The translations under genes were made by a program, and so were the position numbers. A stretch of DNA of 64,000 nt from Nocardiopsis_B sediminis (lineage in GTDB: Bacteria; Actinomycetota; Actinomycetes; Streptosporangiales; Streptosporangiaceae). Shown piece by piece: positions 7,373 to 16,417 of this stretch. The stretch spans positions 96,566 to 160,565 of the forward strand of contig NZ_JBHSBH010000020.1 in the NCBI RefSeq assembly GCF_042650565.1, written 5' to 3'. The notes beneath the pieces are model-generated. The model did no database searches. It was not told where the DNA came from and saw only the letters and a list, made by a program, of their open reading frames with translations. Each line of letters opens with the position of its first letter. Position 1 is the first letter of the stretch.

Positions 7373-8986
7373 ATGCCCAAGATCCTGGAATTCGAGGACG
7401 ACGCCCGGCGCGCCCTTGAGCGGGGTGTCGACCACCTCGCCAACGCCGTCAAGGTGACGCTGGGCCCGCGTGGCCGCAACGTCGTCATCGACAAGAAGTT
7501 CGGCGCCCCGACCATCACCAACGACGGCGTCACCGTCGCGCGTGAGGTCGAGCTGGACGACCCCTACGAGAACCTGGGGGCCCAGCTCGTCAAGGAGGTC
7601 GCCACCAAGACCAACGACGCGGCGGGCGACGGCACCACCACCGCCACCGTGCTCGCCCAGGCGCTCGTGCGCGAGGGCCTGCGCAGCGTCGCCGCCGGTG
7701 CCTCCCCGATGTCGCTCAAGAAGGGCATCGACGCCGCCGCCGAGCGGGTCTCGGAGATCCTGCTCGAGGGCGCCCGCGAGGTCGGCGAGCGCGCCGACAT
7801 CGCCTACGTCGCCACCAACTCCGCCCAGGACGCCCAGATCGGCGACCTGATCGCCGAGGCGTTCGACAAGGTCGGCAAGGACGGCGTCATCACCGTCGAA
7901 GAGGCCCCGACCTTCGGCCTGGACCTCGCCTTCACCGAGGGCATGCAGTTCGACAAGGGCTACGTCTCGCCCTACTTCGTCACCGACGGCGACCGCCAGG
8001 AGGCGGTGCTGGAGGACGCCCTCATCCTCATCAACCAGGGCAAGGTCTCCTCCCTCAACGAGCTCCTGCCGCTGCTGGAGAAGGTCGTCCAGACCAAGAA
8101 GCCGCTGCTGATCATCGCCGAGGACGTCGACGGCGACGCCCTGGGCGCGCTGGTCCTCAACAAGATGCGCGGCGCCCTCAACGTCGCCGCGGTCAAGGCG
8201 CCCGGCTTCGGCGAGCGCCGCAAGGCCATGCTCCAGGACATCGCCACCCTCACCGGCGGCCAGGTCATCGCCGAGGAGGTCGGCCTGACCCTGGAGAACG
8301 CCGAGCTCGACACGCTGGGCAGCGCCCGCCGCATCACCATCACCAAGGACGACACCACCATCGTCGACGGTGCCGGCGAGCAGTCCGAGGTCGAGGACCG
8401 CGTCAACCAGATCCGCAAGGAGATCGAGGCCAGCGACTCCGACTGGGACCGCGAGAAGCTCCAGGAGCGCCTGGCCAAGCTGTCCGGCGGCGTCTCGGTG
8501 CTGAGCGTCGGCGCGGCCACCGAGGTGGAGCTCAAGGAGAAGAAGCACCGCCTCGAGGACGCGATCTCGGCCACCCGCGCCGCGATCGAGGAGGGCATCA
8601 TCGCCGGCGGCGGCGCCTCCCTGGTGCACGCCGCGGCTGCCCTCGACGACCTCGGCCGCACCGGCGACGAGGCCACGGGCGTGGCCATCGTGCGCAAGGC
8701 GCTGGTCGAGCCGGCCCGCTGGATCGCCGTCAACGCCGGCGCCGAGGGCTACGTCGTCACCTACAAGATCGCCGAGCTCAAGCAGGGTGAGGGCTACAAC
8801 GCCGCCACCGGCGAGTACGGCGACCTGATGGCGCAGGGCATCATCGACCCCGTCAAGGTCACCCGGTCGGCGGTGCAGAACGCCGCCTCCATCGCCGGCA
8901 TGCTGCTGACGACCGAGGTGCTCGTCGTCGACAAGCCGGAGGAAGAGGAAGCCGAGGCCGGCCACGGCCACGGGCACGGCCACTGA
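7373..8986 (+). CDS. groEL1: Chaperonin GroEL, histidine-tailed GroEL1 type
   Basis: A 537-residue 60-kDa chaperonin, full length. It has the ATP-site motif DGTTTATVLAQ near residue 86, the apical-domain segment KAPGFGERRKAML, and the C-terminal equatorial region ending in a run of alternating Gly and His (GHGHGHGH). That His-rich tail replaces the usual Gly-Met tail and marks the actinobacterial GroEL1 paralogue, the copy linked to groES. A second groEL is expected elsewhere in the genome. A ribosome binding site GAGGAAA lies about nine bases before the ATG. In mycobacteria, GroEL1 has special roles in biofilm lipid synthesis and copper handling; whether that applies here is unknown. Confidence 0.96.
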   Translation: MPKILEFEDDARRALERGVDHLANAVKVTLGPRGRNVVIDKKFGAPTITNDGVTVAREVELDDPYENLGAQLVKEVATKTNDAAGDGTTTATVLAQALVREGLRSVAAGASPMSLKKGIDAAAERVSEILLEGAREVGERADIAYVATNSAQDAQIGDLIAEAFDKVGKDGVITVEEAPTFGLDLAFTEGMQFDKGYVSPYFVTDGDRQEAVLEDALILINQGKVSSLNELLPLLEKVVQTKKPLLIIAEDVDGDALGALVLNKMRGALNVAAVKAPGFGERRKAMLQDIATLTGGQVIAEEVGLTLENAELDTLGSARRITITKDDTTIVDGAGEQSEVEDRVNQIRKEIEASDSDWDREKLQERLAKLSGGVSVLSVGAATEVELKEKKHRLEDAISATRAAIEEGIIAGGGASLVHAAAALDDLGRTGDEATGVAIVRKALVEPARWIAVNAGAEGYVVTYKIAELKQGEGYNAATGEYGDLMAQGIIDPVKVTRSAVQNAASIAGMLLTTEVLVVDKPEEEEAEAGHGHGHGH

Positions 8987-9027
8987 GCCCTTCCCGGTCG
9001 TCCAGAGTGAACGGTTCAGTGCTCTCT

Positions 9028-9120
9028 GGTCACGCTCGCCTCCTCGCTCGGCTCCAACGGCCCCGCGAGGGGGCCTGCGGCCGGGGCGGCGCCGCCTCCG
9101 CTCGCTCGTCGGCTCGCCGT
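9028..9120 (+). repeat. Dispersed hairpin repeat, copy 1
   Basis: 93 bp from GGTCACGCTCGCC to GGCTCGCCGT. The core holds the hairpin GGCCCC-GCGA-GGGGCC with a GNRA-type loop, then the palindrome GGCGGCGCCGCC. It lies between the groEL stop and the groEL terminator, so it would be transcribed as part of the groEL 3' untranslated region. Related copies are at 16451-16544, 20835-20932, 40663-40730 and 55387-55495. Confidence 0.85.
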
Positions 9121-9128
9121 TCCATACC

Positions 9129-9162
9129 ACGCGCGCCCCGATGATTCTCTCGGGGCGCGCGT
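9129..9162 (+). terminator. groEL terminator
   Basis: A perfect 13-bp stem (9129-9141 with 9150-9162) with an 8-base loop, followed by GCCTTTAT. It is 140 bases past the groEL stop, with a copy of the dispersed repeat in between. Confidence 0.8.
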
Positions 9163-9227
9163 GCCTTTATCCGGTTTACACCAAATGTGATCATTCTGTA
9201 GCCGGGGTTCGTGACGTGTAAGTCCCG

Positions 9228-9872
9228 GTGTCGGGGCATCATTCGTACGTGACGGATCTACGCGTCGCGGGGGGCCCGCAGGTGCCATCACCAGCAGTCC
9301 CGCGCAGGGCGAACGACACGGAACTGAACAACCTGACCTCGCTGGCCGTCCAGGGTGACCACGGTGCGGTGGACTCGCTGATCCGCGAGGTCCGCCCCAT
9401 GGTCGTCCGCTACTGCCGTGCCCGCCTGGCCCGTGTCTCCGGCTACGTGCACTACTCCGACGACGTCGCGCAGGAGGTCTGCATCGCCCTCCTCGCGGCG
9501 CTGCCGCGCTATGAGGACATGGGGCGGCCCTTCGCCTCCTTCGTCTTCGGCATCGCGGCGCACAAGGTGGCCGACGCCCTCCGCGGATCCACGCGCGCCG
9601 ACGTGCCCACCGAGACCGTCCCGGACCGGCCCGACGACGGCCCCGGGCCGGAGGAGGCCGCGGTCCGCACCGTCGAGGCGGAGCGGGCGCGGGCGCTGCT
9701 GAACGAACTGCCCGAGCAGCAGCGGCGGCTGCTGGTGATGCGCGTGATCGCCGGGCTATCGGCTGATGAGACGGGACATGTCCTTGGGATGTCGGCGGGT
9801 GCGGTACGGGTTGCCCAGCACCGAGCTCTTGCTCGGCTTCGGGAGGTGGCCGTGGCGAACCGCCTCTTCTAG
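9228..9872 (+). CDS. sigD: RNA polymerase sigma factor, SigD/ShbA family
   Basis: A 214-residue group 4 sigma factor. Region 2 is seen as YSDDVAQEVCIALLAALPRY and FASFVFGIAAHKVADALRG; region 4 is LPEQQRRLLVMRV with the helix-turn-helix LSADETGHVLGMSAGAVRVA. Position between groEL1 and guaB matches Mycobacterium sigD and Streptomyces shbA, the latter known to drive transcription of the principal sigma gene. No anti-sigma gene is adjacent, and the whiB3 gene that some relatives have here is absent. The start is uncertain: GTG at 9228 or GTG at 9249, neither with a clear ribosome binding site. Confidence 0.88.
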   Translation: MSGHHSYVTDLRVAGGPQVPSPAVPRRANDTELNNLTSLAVQGDHGAVDSLIREVRPMVVRYCRARLARVSGYVHYSDDVAQEVCIALLAALPRYEDMGRPFASFVFGIAAHKVADALRGSTRADVPTETVPDRPDDGPGPEEAAVRTVEAERARALLNELPEQQRRLLVMRVIAGLSADETGHVLGMSAGAVRVAQHRALARLREVAVANRLF

Positions 9873-10098
9873 CGGCGCGTCCTGCCACGCACCCCTGAGC
9901 CCGCGGCCCCGGGGTACCCACTGCCCGCCGCGGATTCCCGCCCCCGGCCACTGCCGCCTGGGGCGCCCCGCGCGCTGAGAGCGCGCCGCCCGCCGTGCGC
10001 CGGGCCGCACCCGCCCCCCGCGGGTACTGTGACCCTCCCCACCGCCCCGACCGTCCACCTGTGATGTTCCCCGCCGGTAAACCCGCCGGTCAGGGCCA

Positions 10099-10104
10099 TA
10101 GGAT
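10099..10104 (+). promoter_or_regulatory. Probable -10 box of guaB
   Basis: TAGGAT fits TANNNT and lies 32 bases before the guaB start. The upstream DNA has CCGCCGGT twice, separated by AAAC, where a -35 region would be. No canonical -35 hexamer is visible. Confidence 0.4.
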
Positions 10105-10136
10105 GAAACGGTCACGGCGAATGGTTGGATGGGGTA

Positions 10137-11630
10137 ATGACGCAGCTGTACACGGGGGCCGACGGCAAGGTGCTGGCGCCTGGCCTCACCTATGACGACG
10201 TCCTGCTGGTCCCGGCCTACTCGGACCTCCAGCCCGGCGATGCCGACACCGGCACCCGGCTCTCGCGCGGCATCGAGCTGCGCATCCCGCTGCTCTCCGC
10301 GGCCATGGACACCGTCACCGAAGCCCGCATGGCCGTGGCCATGGCCCGCCAGGGCGGCGCCGGCGTGCTGCACCGCAACCTCTCCATCGAGGACCAGGCC
10401 GGCCAGGTCGACCTGGTGAAACGGTCCGAGGCCGGCATGGTCACCGACCCCGTCACCTGCGCCCCCGACGACACCCTCGCCGATGTCGAGCAGCTGAGCG
10501 CCCACTACCGCATCTCCGGCGCCCCGGTCACCGATCCCGACGGCCGCCTCGTGGGCATCGTCACCAACCGCGACATGCGCTTCGAGGACGACCGCAACCG
10601 CCCCGTCCGCGACGTCATGACCCCCATGCCGCTGGTCACCGCGCCCGTGGGCGTCTCCCGCGAAGAGGCCTTCCGCCTGCTGCGCCGGCACAAGGTCGAG
10701 AAGCTGCCGCTGGTCGACGACCAGGGCCGGCTGCGCGGGCTGATCACCGTCAAGGACTTCATCAAGAGCGAGCAGTTCCCCGACGCCACCAAGGACGCCG
10801 ACGGCCGGCTGGTGGTCGGCGCCGCAGTGGGCGTGGGCCCCGACGCCGAGACCCGCGCGCGGGCGCTGGTCGAGGCCGGCGCGGACTTCATCGTCGTCGA
10901 CACCGCGCACGGCCACTCCTCCGGCGTCGTTGAAATGGTCGCCAAGCTCAAGGCCAACTCGCGCGCCGACATCGTGGCGGGCAACATCGCCACCCGCGCG
11001 GGCGCCCAGGCGCTGGTCGACGCCGGTGCCGACGCCGTGAAGGTCGGTGTCGGGCCGGGCTCCATCTGCACCACGCGCGTCGTCGCGGGGGTCGGTGCGC
11101 CGCAGCTCACCGCCATCATGGAGGCCGCCAAGGCCGCGGGGCCCGCGGGCGTCCCGGTCATCGCCGACGGCGGGCTCCAGCACTCCGGCGACATCGCCAA
11201 GGCGATCGTCGCCGGCGCCAGCACGGTCATGGTCGGCAGCCTGCTCGCGGGCGTCGAGGAAAGCCCGGGCGAGCTGAACTTCATCAACGGCAAGCAGTAC
11301 AAGACCTACCGCGGCATGGGCTCGCTGGGCGCCATGCGCGGGCGGTCCTTCTCCAAGGACCGGTACTCCCAGGCCGACGTCGCCACCGAGGAGAAGCTGA
11401 TCCCCGAGGGGATCGAGGGCCAGGTGCCCTACCGCGGCCCGCTCCAGGCGGTCGCCCACCAGCTCGTCGGGGGCCTCCGGCAGTCGATGTGGTACGCGGG
11501 CGCGCGCACCGTCGCGGCCCTGCGCGAGAATGGCCGGCTGATGCAGATCACCTCGGCCGGCCTCAAGGAGAGCCACCCCCACGACATCCAGATGACCGTC
11601 GAGGCGCCCAACTACCACGCCCGCCGCTGA
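10137..11630 (+). CDS. guaB: IMP dehydrogenase
   Basis: Oxidises IMP to XMP with NAD+, the committed step of GMP synthesis. A full-length 497-residue enzyme: TIM barrel beginning with LTYDDVLLVPAYSD, two CBS domains at about residues 95-210 (ISGAPVTDPDGRLVGIVTNRD and KLPLVDDQGRLRGLITVKD), catalytic loop GVGPGSICTTR with the nucleophilic Cys, and the flap region with YRGMGSLGAM. The ATG at 10137 is preceded by GGATGGGG; a TTG at 10125 is a less likely start. guaB3 follows 171 bases downstream in the same direction, after a U-less hairpin. guaA is 16 kb away. Confidence 0.97.
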   Translation: MTQLYTGADGKVLAPGLTYDDVLLVPAYSDLQPGDADTGTRLSRGIELRIPLLSAAMDTVTEARMAVAMARQGGAGVLHRNLSIEDQAGQVDLVKRSEAGMVTDPVTCAPDDTLADVEQLSAHYRISGAPVTDPDGRLVGIVTNRDMRFEDDRNRPVRDVMTPMPLVTAPVGVSREEAFRLLRRHKVEKLPLVDDQGRLRGLITVKDFIKSEQFPDATKDADGRLVVGAAVGVGPDAETRARALVEAGADFIVVDTAHGHSSGVVEMVAKLKANSRADIVAGNIATRAGAQALVDAGADAVKVGVGPGSICTTRVVAGVGAPQLTAIMEAAKAAGPAGVPVIADGGLQHSGDIAKAIVAGASTVMVGSLLAGVEESPGELNFINGKQYKTYRGMGSLGAMRGRSFSKDRYSQADVATEEKLIPEGIEGQVPYRGPLQAVAHQLVGGLRQSMWYAGARTVAALRENGRLMQITSAGLKESHPHDIQMTVEAPNYHARR

Positions 11631-11677
11631 CCGCGTCCCGGACGGCGGCCCGGTAGGGCCCGGCCCGCCCGGCCGAA

Positions 11678-11712
11678 CCGCCCGGAGACCGCATAAGGGG
11701 TGCTCCGGGCGG
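11678..11712 (+). other. Hairpin between guaB and guaB3
   Basis: CCGCCCGGAG (11678-11687) pairs perfectly with CTCCGGGCGG (11703-11712) around a 15-base loop. No T run follows. It may be a weak terminator, a stability element or an attenuator for guaB3. Confidence 0.5.
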
Positions 11713-11801
11713 GCATACGGGGTGGTCGGCGGTACACTCGCGGCGGCAGCAGGCGCCGGCCGACCGGCAGGCGCGGTGGCACGCGAGAGGGGACCGAAGC
11801 G

Positions 11802-12917
11802 GTGGCTCAGGTGGAGATCGGGCTGGGCAAGAGCGGGCGGCGCGCCTATGAACTCGACGAGATCGGGATCGTGCCCGCCCGGCGCACCCGTGACCCCGAG
11901 GAAGTGTCCATCGCCTGGCAGATCGACGCCTACCGGTTCGAGACACCGCTCGTCGGCAGCCCCATGGACAGCGTCGCGTCGCCGGCGACCATCGTCGCGA
12001 TCGGCGAGCAGGGCGGGCTGGGCGTACTCGACCTCGAAGGCCTGTGGACCCGCTACGAGGACCCCGAGCCGCTGCTCGCCGAGATCCACGAGCTCGACGA
12101 CGCCGCCGCCACGCGGCGGCTCCAGGACATCTACGCCGCGCCGATCCAGGAGGAGCTGATCGGGCGGCGCATCGAGGAGATCCGCCAGGCCGGCGTGGTC
12201 ACAGCGGCCCGGCTGTCGCCGCAGAACACCGCCCAGTACCACAAGGCCGTCATCGACGCCGGCGTGGACATCTTCGTGATCCGCGGCACCACCGTCTCCG
12301 CCGAGCACGTCTCGGGGCGCGCCGAGCCGCTCAACCTCAAGCAGTTCATCTACGACCTGGACGTTCCGGTCGTGGTGGGCGGCTGCGCCACCTACACCGC
12401 CGCCCTGCACCTGATGCGCACCGGCGCGGCCGGGGTGCTGGTGGGCTTCGGCGGCGGATCGGGCCACACCACCCGCTCCGTGCTCGGTGTCGCCGTGCCC
12501 ATGGCCAGCGCGATCGGCGACGTCGCAGCGGCCCGCCGCGACTACCTCGACGAGTCGGGGGGCCGCTACGTGCACGTCATCGCCGACGGCGGCATGAGCC
12601 ACAGCGGCGACATCGCCAAGGCCCTGGCCTGCGGCGCCGACGCCGTCATGGTCGGCTCGCCCCTGGCCCGCGCCGCCGAGGCACCCGGCCGCGGCTACCA
12701 CTGGGGCAGCGAGGCCCACCACAACGAGCTGCCGCGCGGCGAGCGGGTCGACGTCGGCACGATCGGCGACCTCAAGTCGATCCTGCACGGCCCCGCCTCC
12801 TCCAGCGACGGGTCGATGAACCTCATGGGCGCCCTGCGGCGCACCATGGCCACCTCCGGCTACACCGACCTCAAGGAGTTCCAGCGGGTCGAGGTCGTCG
12901 TCAACCCGCACAACTAG
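11802..12917 (+). CDS. guaB3: GuaB3-type IMP dehydrogenase-related protein without catalytic cysteine
   Basis: A 371-residue IMPDH-family TIM barrel lacking CBS domains, always found next to guaB in actinobacteria. The phosphate-site sequences VHVIADGGMSHSGDIAKAL and ADAVMVGSPLA are kept. The catalytic loop reads GFGGGSGHTTR: the position of the nucleophilic Cys in GuaB (GPGSICTTR) is His222. Classical IMPDH chemistry through a thioimidate is therefore unlikely; a regulatory or altered redox role is possible. The GTG start at 11802 has GAGAGGGGA about ten bases upstream; the ORF before it shows no family similarity. A strong terminator ends the unit. Confidence 0.92.
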   Translation: MAQVEIGLGKSGRRAYELDEIGIVPARRTRDPEEVSIAWQIDAYRFETPLVGSPMDSVASPATIVAIGEQGGLGVLDLEGLWTRYEDPEPLLAEIHELDDAAATRRLQDIYAAPIQEELIGRRIEEIRQAGVVTAARLSPQNTAQYHKAVIDAGVDIFVIRGTTVSAEHVSGRAEPLNLKQFIYDLDVPVVVGGCATYTAALHLMRTGAAGVLVGFGGGSGHTTRSVLGVAVPMASAIGDVAAARRDYLDESGGRYVHVIADGGMSHSGDIAKALACGADAVMVGSPLARAAEAPGRGYHWGSEAHHNELPRGERVDVGTIGDLKSILHGPASSSDGSMNLMGALRRTMATSGYTDLKEFQRVEVVVNPHN

Positions 12918-12947
12918 GACCCGTAGGGGCCGCGCGACGGGATCGTG

Positions 12948-12985
12948 CCCGGCCGGCGCCCGTGCAGGGCGCCGGCCGGGTTTTT
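12948..12985 (+). terminator. Intrinsic terminator of the guaB-guaB3 unit
   Basis: A perfect 14-bp stem (12948-12961 with 12967-12980), loop GTGCA, followed by TTTTT (12981-12985). It is 30 bases past the guaB3 stop. Confidence 0.95.
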
Positions 12986-13138
12986 ATGGCAACCGGGCGC
13001 CACCACGGCGTGCGCGGGCGCGCCCCGCCTTTTTCGGTCGTGTCGCTGCCTTTCGGCCGTCCGCCGGGTAGGTTGTTTTCCCGGCGCAGCGTAATGACAT
13101 GGTCACGATCGTCCTCCCTTCGCGTTGATGAGGTGCCT

Positions 13139-14002
13139 GTGAGCCGTCCCCCCGCACACCCCGCACCCGACGATCCGGCGACCCCGCCCCCCGCCGTCGC
13201 CCCCGAGGCCGGATGGCGGCCCGCGGCCGCCGCGGCGGTGGCCGTCTTCTGCACCGTCGCCCTGGCCGGAGGCGTGGCGGCCGTCGTCCGCGTGGCCGGC
13301 GAGGCAGTCTCCCCGCCGCCGCTTCCCCCGGGTGCGGACGACTCCGCGGGGCGCATCGACACCGTCCCCGCACCGGCCGAGCGGACTTCCGACGTCGCCG
13401 CCGACGACCGCGCCTCGCCCGCTGATGACTCCGCGACCGCCGAGGCCGGCGCCGAATGGCTCGACTCCACCGCCGCGTCCACCGGAATCCCGCGCCGCGC
13501 GCTGGAGGCCTACGCGGCGGCACAGCTGCGCGCCATGGAGGAGCTGCCGCAGTGCCGGATCTCCTGGCCCACGCTCGCGGCGATCGGCGAGGTGGAGTCG
13601 CGCCACGGCACCTTCGCCGGGGGCGAGATCGGGCCCGGCGGCCGCACCACGGTCGACATCATCGGGATCCCGCTCGACGGCACGAACGGGACCGCCGCCA
13701 TCCGCGACACCGACGGCGGCCGGCTCGACGGCGACACCGAGTGGGACCGCGCGGTCGGCCCGATGCAGTTCATCCCGAGAACCTGGGACCGCTGGGGCGC
13801 CGACGCCGACGGCGACGGCACCGCCGACCCGCACGACATCGACGACGCCGCCCTCGCCGCCGCCCGCTACCTGTGCGCCGACGGCCGCGACCTCACCTCC
13901 GACGACGGCTGGTGGACCGCGATCCTCACCTACAACGAGTCCGCGTCCTACGCCGACGACGTCCTCGACATCGCCAACCGCGTCGTCTCCGACGCCCGCT
14001 GA
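13139..14002 (+). CDS. Membrane-anchored lytic murein transglycosylase
   Basis: A 287-residue protein that would cleave the MurNAc-GlcNAc bond of peptidoglycan with formation of 1,6-anhydro ends. It has a cytoplasmic Pro-rich start, one membrane helix at about residues 22-50, a long linker rich in Ala, Asp and Pro, and a C-terminal lysozyme-like domain of the MltB/SLT_2 type. The catalytic Glu is in AAIGEVESRHG; the domain continues with VGPMQFIPRTWDRWG, DPHDIDDAALAAARYLC and ILTYNES. The GTG start has GAGG six bases before it; an ATG at 13094 would add 15 residues but lacks a ribosome binding site. It stands alone between guaB3 and glpD. Confidence 0.85.
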   Translation: MSRPPAHPAPDDPATPPPAVAPEAGWRPAAAAAVAVFCTVALAGGVAAVVRVAGEAVSPPPLPPGADDSAGRIDTVPAPAERTSDVAADDRASPADDSATAEAGAEWLDSTAASTGIPRRALEAYAAAQLRAMEELPQCRISWPTLAAIGEVESRHGTFAGGEIGPGGRTTVDIIGIPLDGTNGTAAIRDTDGGRLDGDTEWDRAVGPMQFIPRTWDRWGADADGDGTADPHDIDDAALAAARYLCADGRDLTSDDGWWTAILTYNESASYADDVLDIANRVVSDAR

Positions 14003-14170
14003 AGGGGCGCGGGCACCCGCGGGAGCCGGCGGCGCCGAATGGCCGAGCTCCGGGCCACGCTCCGGGTGTCGGCCGGGCACCGCTCCTGCCCCGGGTTAGC
14101 CTGGGGAGCCAGGACGAACCGGGCGCAACCACCAGGCTCCGCCCGGGAGCCGCCGGGAGAAAGGCGTCAC

Positions 14171-15904
14171 ATGATCACAGCGAGGATGGGGCCCGACGAG
14201 CGGGCCTCGGCGCTCACGTCCATGGCCACCGGCGAACTCGACGTCCTGGTGGTGGGCGGGGGGATCGTCGGCGCCGGGGTGGCGCTCGACGCGGTCTCCC
14301 GCGGCCTGTCGGTCGGCCTCATCGAGGCGCGGGACTTCGCCGCCGGCACCTCCAGCCGCTCCAGCAAGCTCATCCACGGCGGCCTGCGCTACCTGGAGCA
14401 GCTCGACTTCGAACTGGTGCGCGAGGCGCTGACCGAGCGTGGCCTGCTGCTCAACCGCATCGCCCCGCACCTCGTCCGGCCGGTGCCGTTCGTCTTCCCC
14501 TTCACCCACCACTGGGAGCGGCCCTACATCGGCGCCGGGGTGGCGCTCTACGACACCCTGTCGATGTCCATGGGGACCTCGCGCGGCCTGCCGCGCCACC
14601 GGCACCTGACCCGCAGCGGGGCCATGCGCATCTTCCCCGCTCTGCGGCGCGACGCACTGGTGGGCGCCGTGCAGTACTGGGACGCCCAGGTCGACGACGC
14701 CCGCTACGTCGTCACCCTGCTGCGCACCGCCGCCACCTACGGCGCCCAGATCGCGAGCCGGGTCCAGGCGGTCGGCTTCCTGCGCGAGGGCGAGCACGTC
14801 ACCGGGGCGCTGGCGCGCGACCTGGAGGCCGGCGAGGACCTGGAGATCCGCGCCAAGCAGGTCGTCAACGCCGCCGGGGTGTGGACCGACGACATCCAGG
14901 AGATGGTCGGCGGCCGCGGGCAGATCCACGTGAGCGCGTCCAAGGGCATCCACCTGGTGGTGCCGCGCGACCGGATCCAGGCGTCGTCGGGGCTGATCCT
15001 GCGCACGGAGAAGAGCGTGCTGTTCGTCATCCCGTGGGGGCGGCACTGGATCGTCGGCACCACCGACACCGCATGGGACCTGGACAAGGCCCATCCGGCG
15101 GCCAGCCGGAGCGACATCGACTACATCCTCGACCACGTCAACCGGGTACTGCGGGTCCCGCTGACCCGGGACGACGTCGAGGGCGTGTACGCGGGGCTGC
15201 GCCCGCTGCTGTCGGGGGAGTCCGACGAGACCTCCAAGCTGTCGCGCGAGCACACGGTCGCCCACCCCGTTCCGGGGCTGGTGCTGATCGCGGGCGGCAA
15301 GTACACCACCTACCGGGTCATGGCCAAGGACGCGGTCGACGCCGTCGCGCACGGCCTCGACGGGCGCATCCCCGAATCGGTCACCGACCGGGTCCCGCTC
15401 GTCGGCGCCGACGGGTTCGCCGCGCTGTGGAACCAGCGCCGCCGGGTGGCCCGCGAGGCGGGGCTGCACCCGTCGCGGGTCTCGCACCTGCTCCGCCGGT
15501 ACGGGTCCATGATCGGGGAGGTGCTGGCGCTGATGGGGGAGAGCCCCGATCTGAAGGAGCCGCTGACCGGCGCCGACGACTACCTGCGTGCGGAGGTCGT
15601 CTACGCGGTGCGCCATGAGGGCGCCCGCCACCTCGACGACGTGCTGTCGCGCCGGACCCGGGTGTCCTTCGAGACCTGGGACCGGGGGATCGCGGTGGCC
15701 GAGGAGGCCGCGGAGCTGATGGCCGGCCCGCTGGGCTGGGGCGCGGATCAGATCGAACGCGAGGTCGAGTACTACCGCAAGCGCATCGAGGCCGAGCGCG
15801 CGGCCCAAGAGCAGGACAACGACAACGAGGCCGACGCCGTCCAGCACGGAGCCCCCGACATCGTCCCCGTCCCCGACACCCGCGTCCCCGCCGGCCGCCG
15901 CTAA
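14171..15904 (+). CDS. glpD: Aerobic glycerol-3-phosphate dehydrogenase
   Basis: An FAD flavoenzyme of 577 residues that oxidises glycerol 3-phosphate to dihydroxyacetone phosphate and passes electrons to quinone at the membrane. The N-terminal dinucleotide site is VLVVGGGIVGAGVALDA. The family motif FAAGTSSRSSKLIHGGLRYL follows, and the C-terminal DUF-type helical domain contains LLRRYGSMIGEVLALM. The ATG at 14171 has AAAGG seven bases before it. A -10-like TAGCCT lies about 75 bases upstream. No glpK or glpF is adjacent; a glycerol channel gene is at 35984. The last 30 residues are acidic and variable. Confidence 0.96.
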   Translation: MITARMGPDERASALTSMATGELDVLVVGGGIVGAGVALDAVSRGLSVGLIEARDFAAGTSSRSSKLIHGGLRYLEQLDFELVREALTERGLLLNRIAPHLVRPVPFVFPFTHHWERPYIGAGVALYDTLSMSMGTSRGLPRHRHLTRSGAMRIFPALRRDALVGAVQYWDAQVDDARYVVTLLRTAATYGAQIASRVQAVGFLREGEHVTGALARDLEAGEDLEIRAKQVVNAAGVWTDDIQEMVGGRGQIHVSASKGIHLVVPRDRIQASSGLILRTEKSVLFVIPWGRHWIVGTTDTAWDLDKAHPAASRSDIDYILDHVNRVLRVPLTRDDVEGVYAGLRPLLSGESDETSKLSREHTVAHPVPGLVLIAGGKYTTYRVMAKDAVDAVAHGLDGRIPESVTDRVPLVGADGFAALWNQRRRVAREAGLHPSRVSHLLRRYGSMIGEVLALMGESPDLKEPLTGADDYLRAEVVYAVRHEGARHLDDVLSRRTRVSFETWDRGIAVAEEAAELMAGPLGWGADQIEREVEYYRKRIEAERAAQEQDNDNEADAVQHGAPDIVPVPDTRVPAGRR

Positions 15905-16003
15905 GGTGCGTATCGAAAGGGCCGCCGGGAGCCGGAGCCGCATACGCGGGCAATGAGCGCGACCCGGCGGCCTTCGGCCTGGGGATCCGGAAGGTTCACG
16001 CGC

Positions 16004-16384
16004 ATGGTCTCGGTGGTGCAGAACGTGGCGATCGACTGCGCGGACGCCTACGGGCTCGCGTGTTTCTGGAGCAGGGTGACGGGCCGTCCGCTGCATCCGG
16101 ACGACGCGCCGGGCGACCCGGAGACCCAGGTGCTGCTGGCGGAGGGCCCGGTGCTGCACTTCAACCAGGTGCCCGAGGCCAAGACGGCCAAGAACCGGAT
16201 CCACCTGTGCCTGCGCCCGGAGACCTTGCGCGATCAGGAGGTGGACCGGCTACTGGGCCTCGGCGCCACCTTCGTCGCCGACCACCGGAACCCCGACGGT
16301 TCGGGCTGGGCGATCCTCGCCGACCCCGAGGGCAACGAATTCTGCGTCCTGCGCAGCGAGTCCGACCGGGCCGCCATGGGTTAG
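16004..16384 (+). CDS. VOC family protein (glyoxalase-like)
   Basis: A 126-residue single-domain vicinal-oxygen-chelate protein of the actinobacterial glyoxalase_6 type. It begins VVQNVAIDCADAYGLACFWSRVTG, continues with FNQVPEAKTAKNRIHLCL, and ends with GWAILADPEGNEFCVLRS, the typical DPxGNxF strand. The substrate cannot be read from sequence; members of this group are mostly uncharacterised. The ATG at 16004 is preferred because GGAAGG lies ten bases upstream; an ATG at 15953 adds 17 residues. It stands alone, followed by the tandem repeat cluster. Confidence 0.85.
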   Translation: MVSVVQNVAIDCADAYGLACFWSRVTGRPLHPDDAPGDPETQVLLAEGPVLHFNQVPEAKTAKNRIHLCLRPETLRDQEVDRLLGLGATFVADHRNPDGSGWAILADPEGNEFCVLRSESDRAAMG

Positions 16385-16417
16385 CGCGCGGCCGTGTGCC
16401 GGACCGGCGCCGTCTGC

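Noticed and set aside
9756..12911. 1051-codon antisense frame opposite guaB and guaB3
   Set aside because: It lies entirely opposite two well-conserved genes, lacks a ribosome binding site and has shadow composition.
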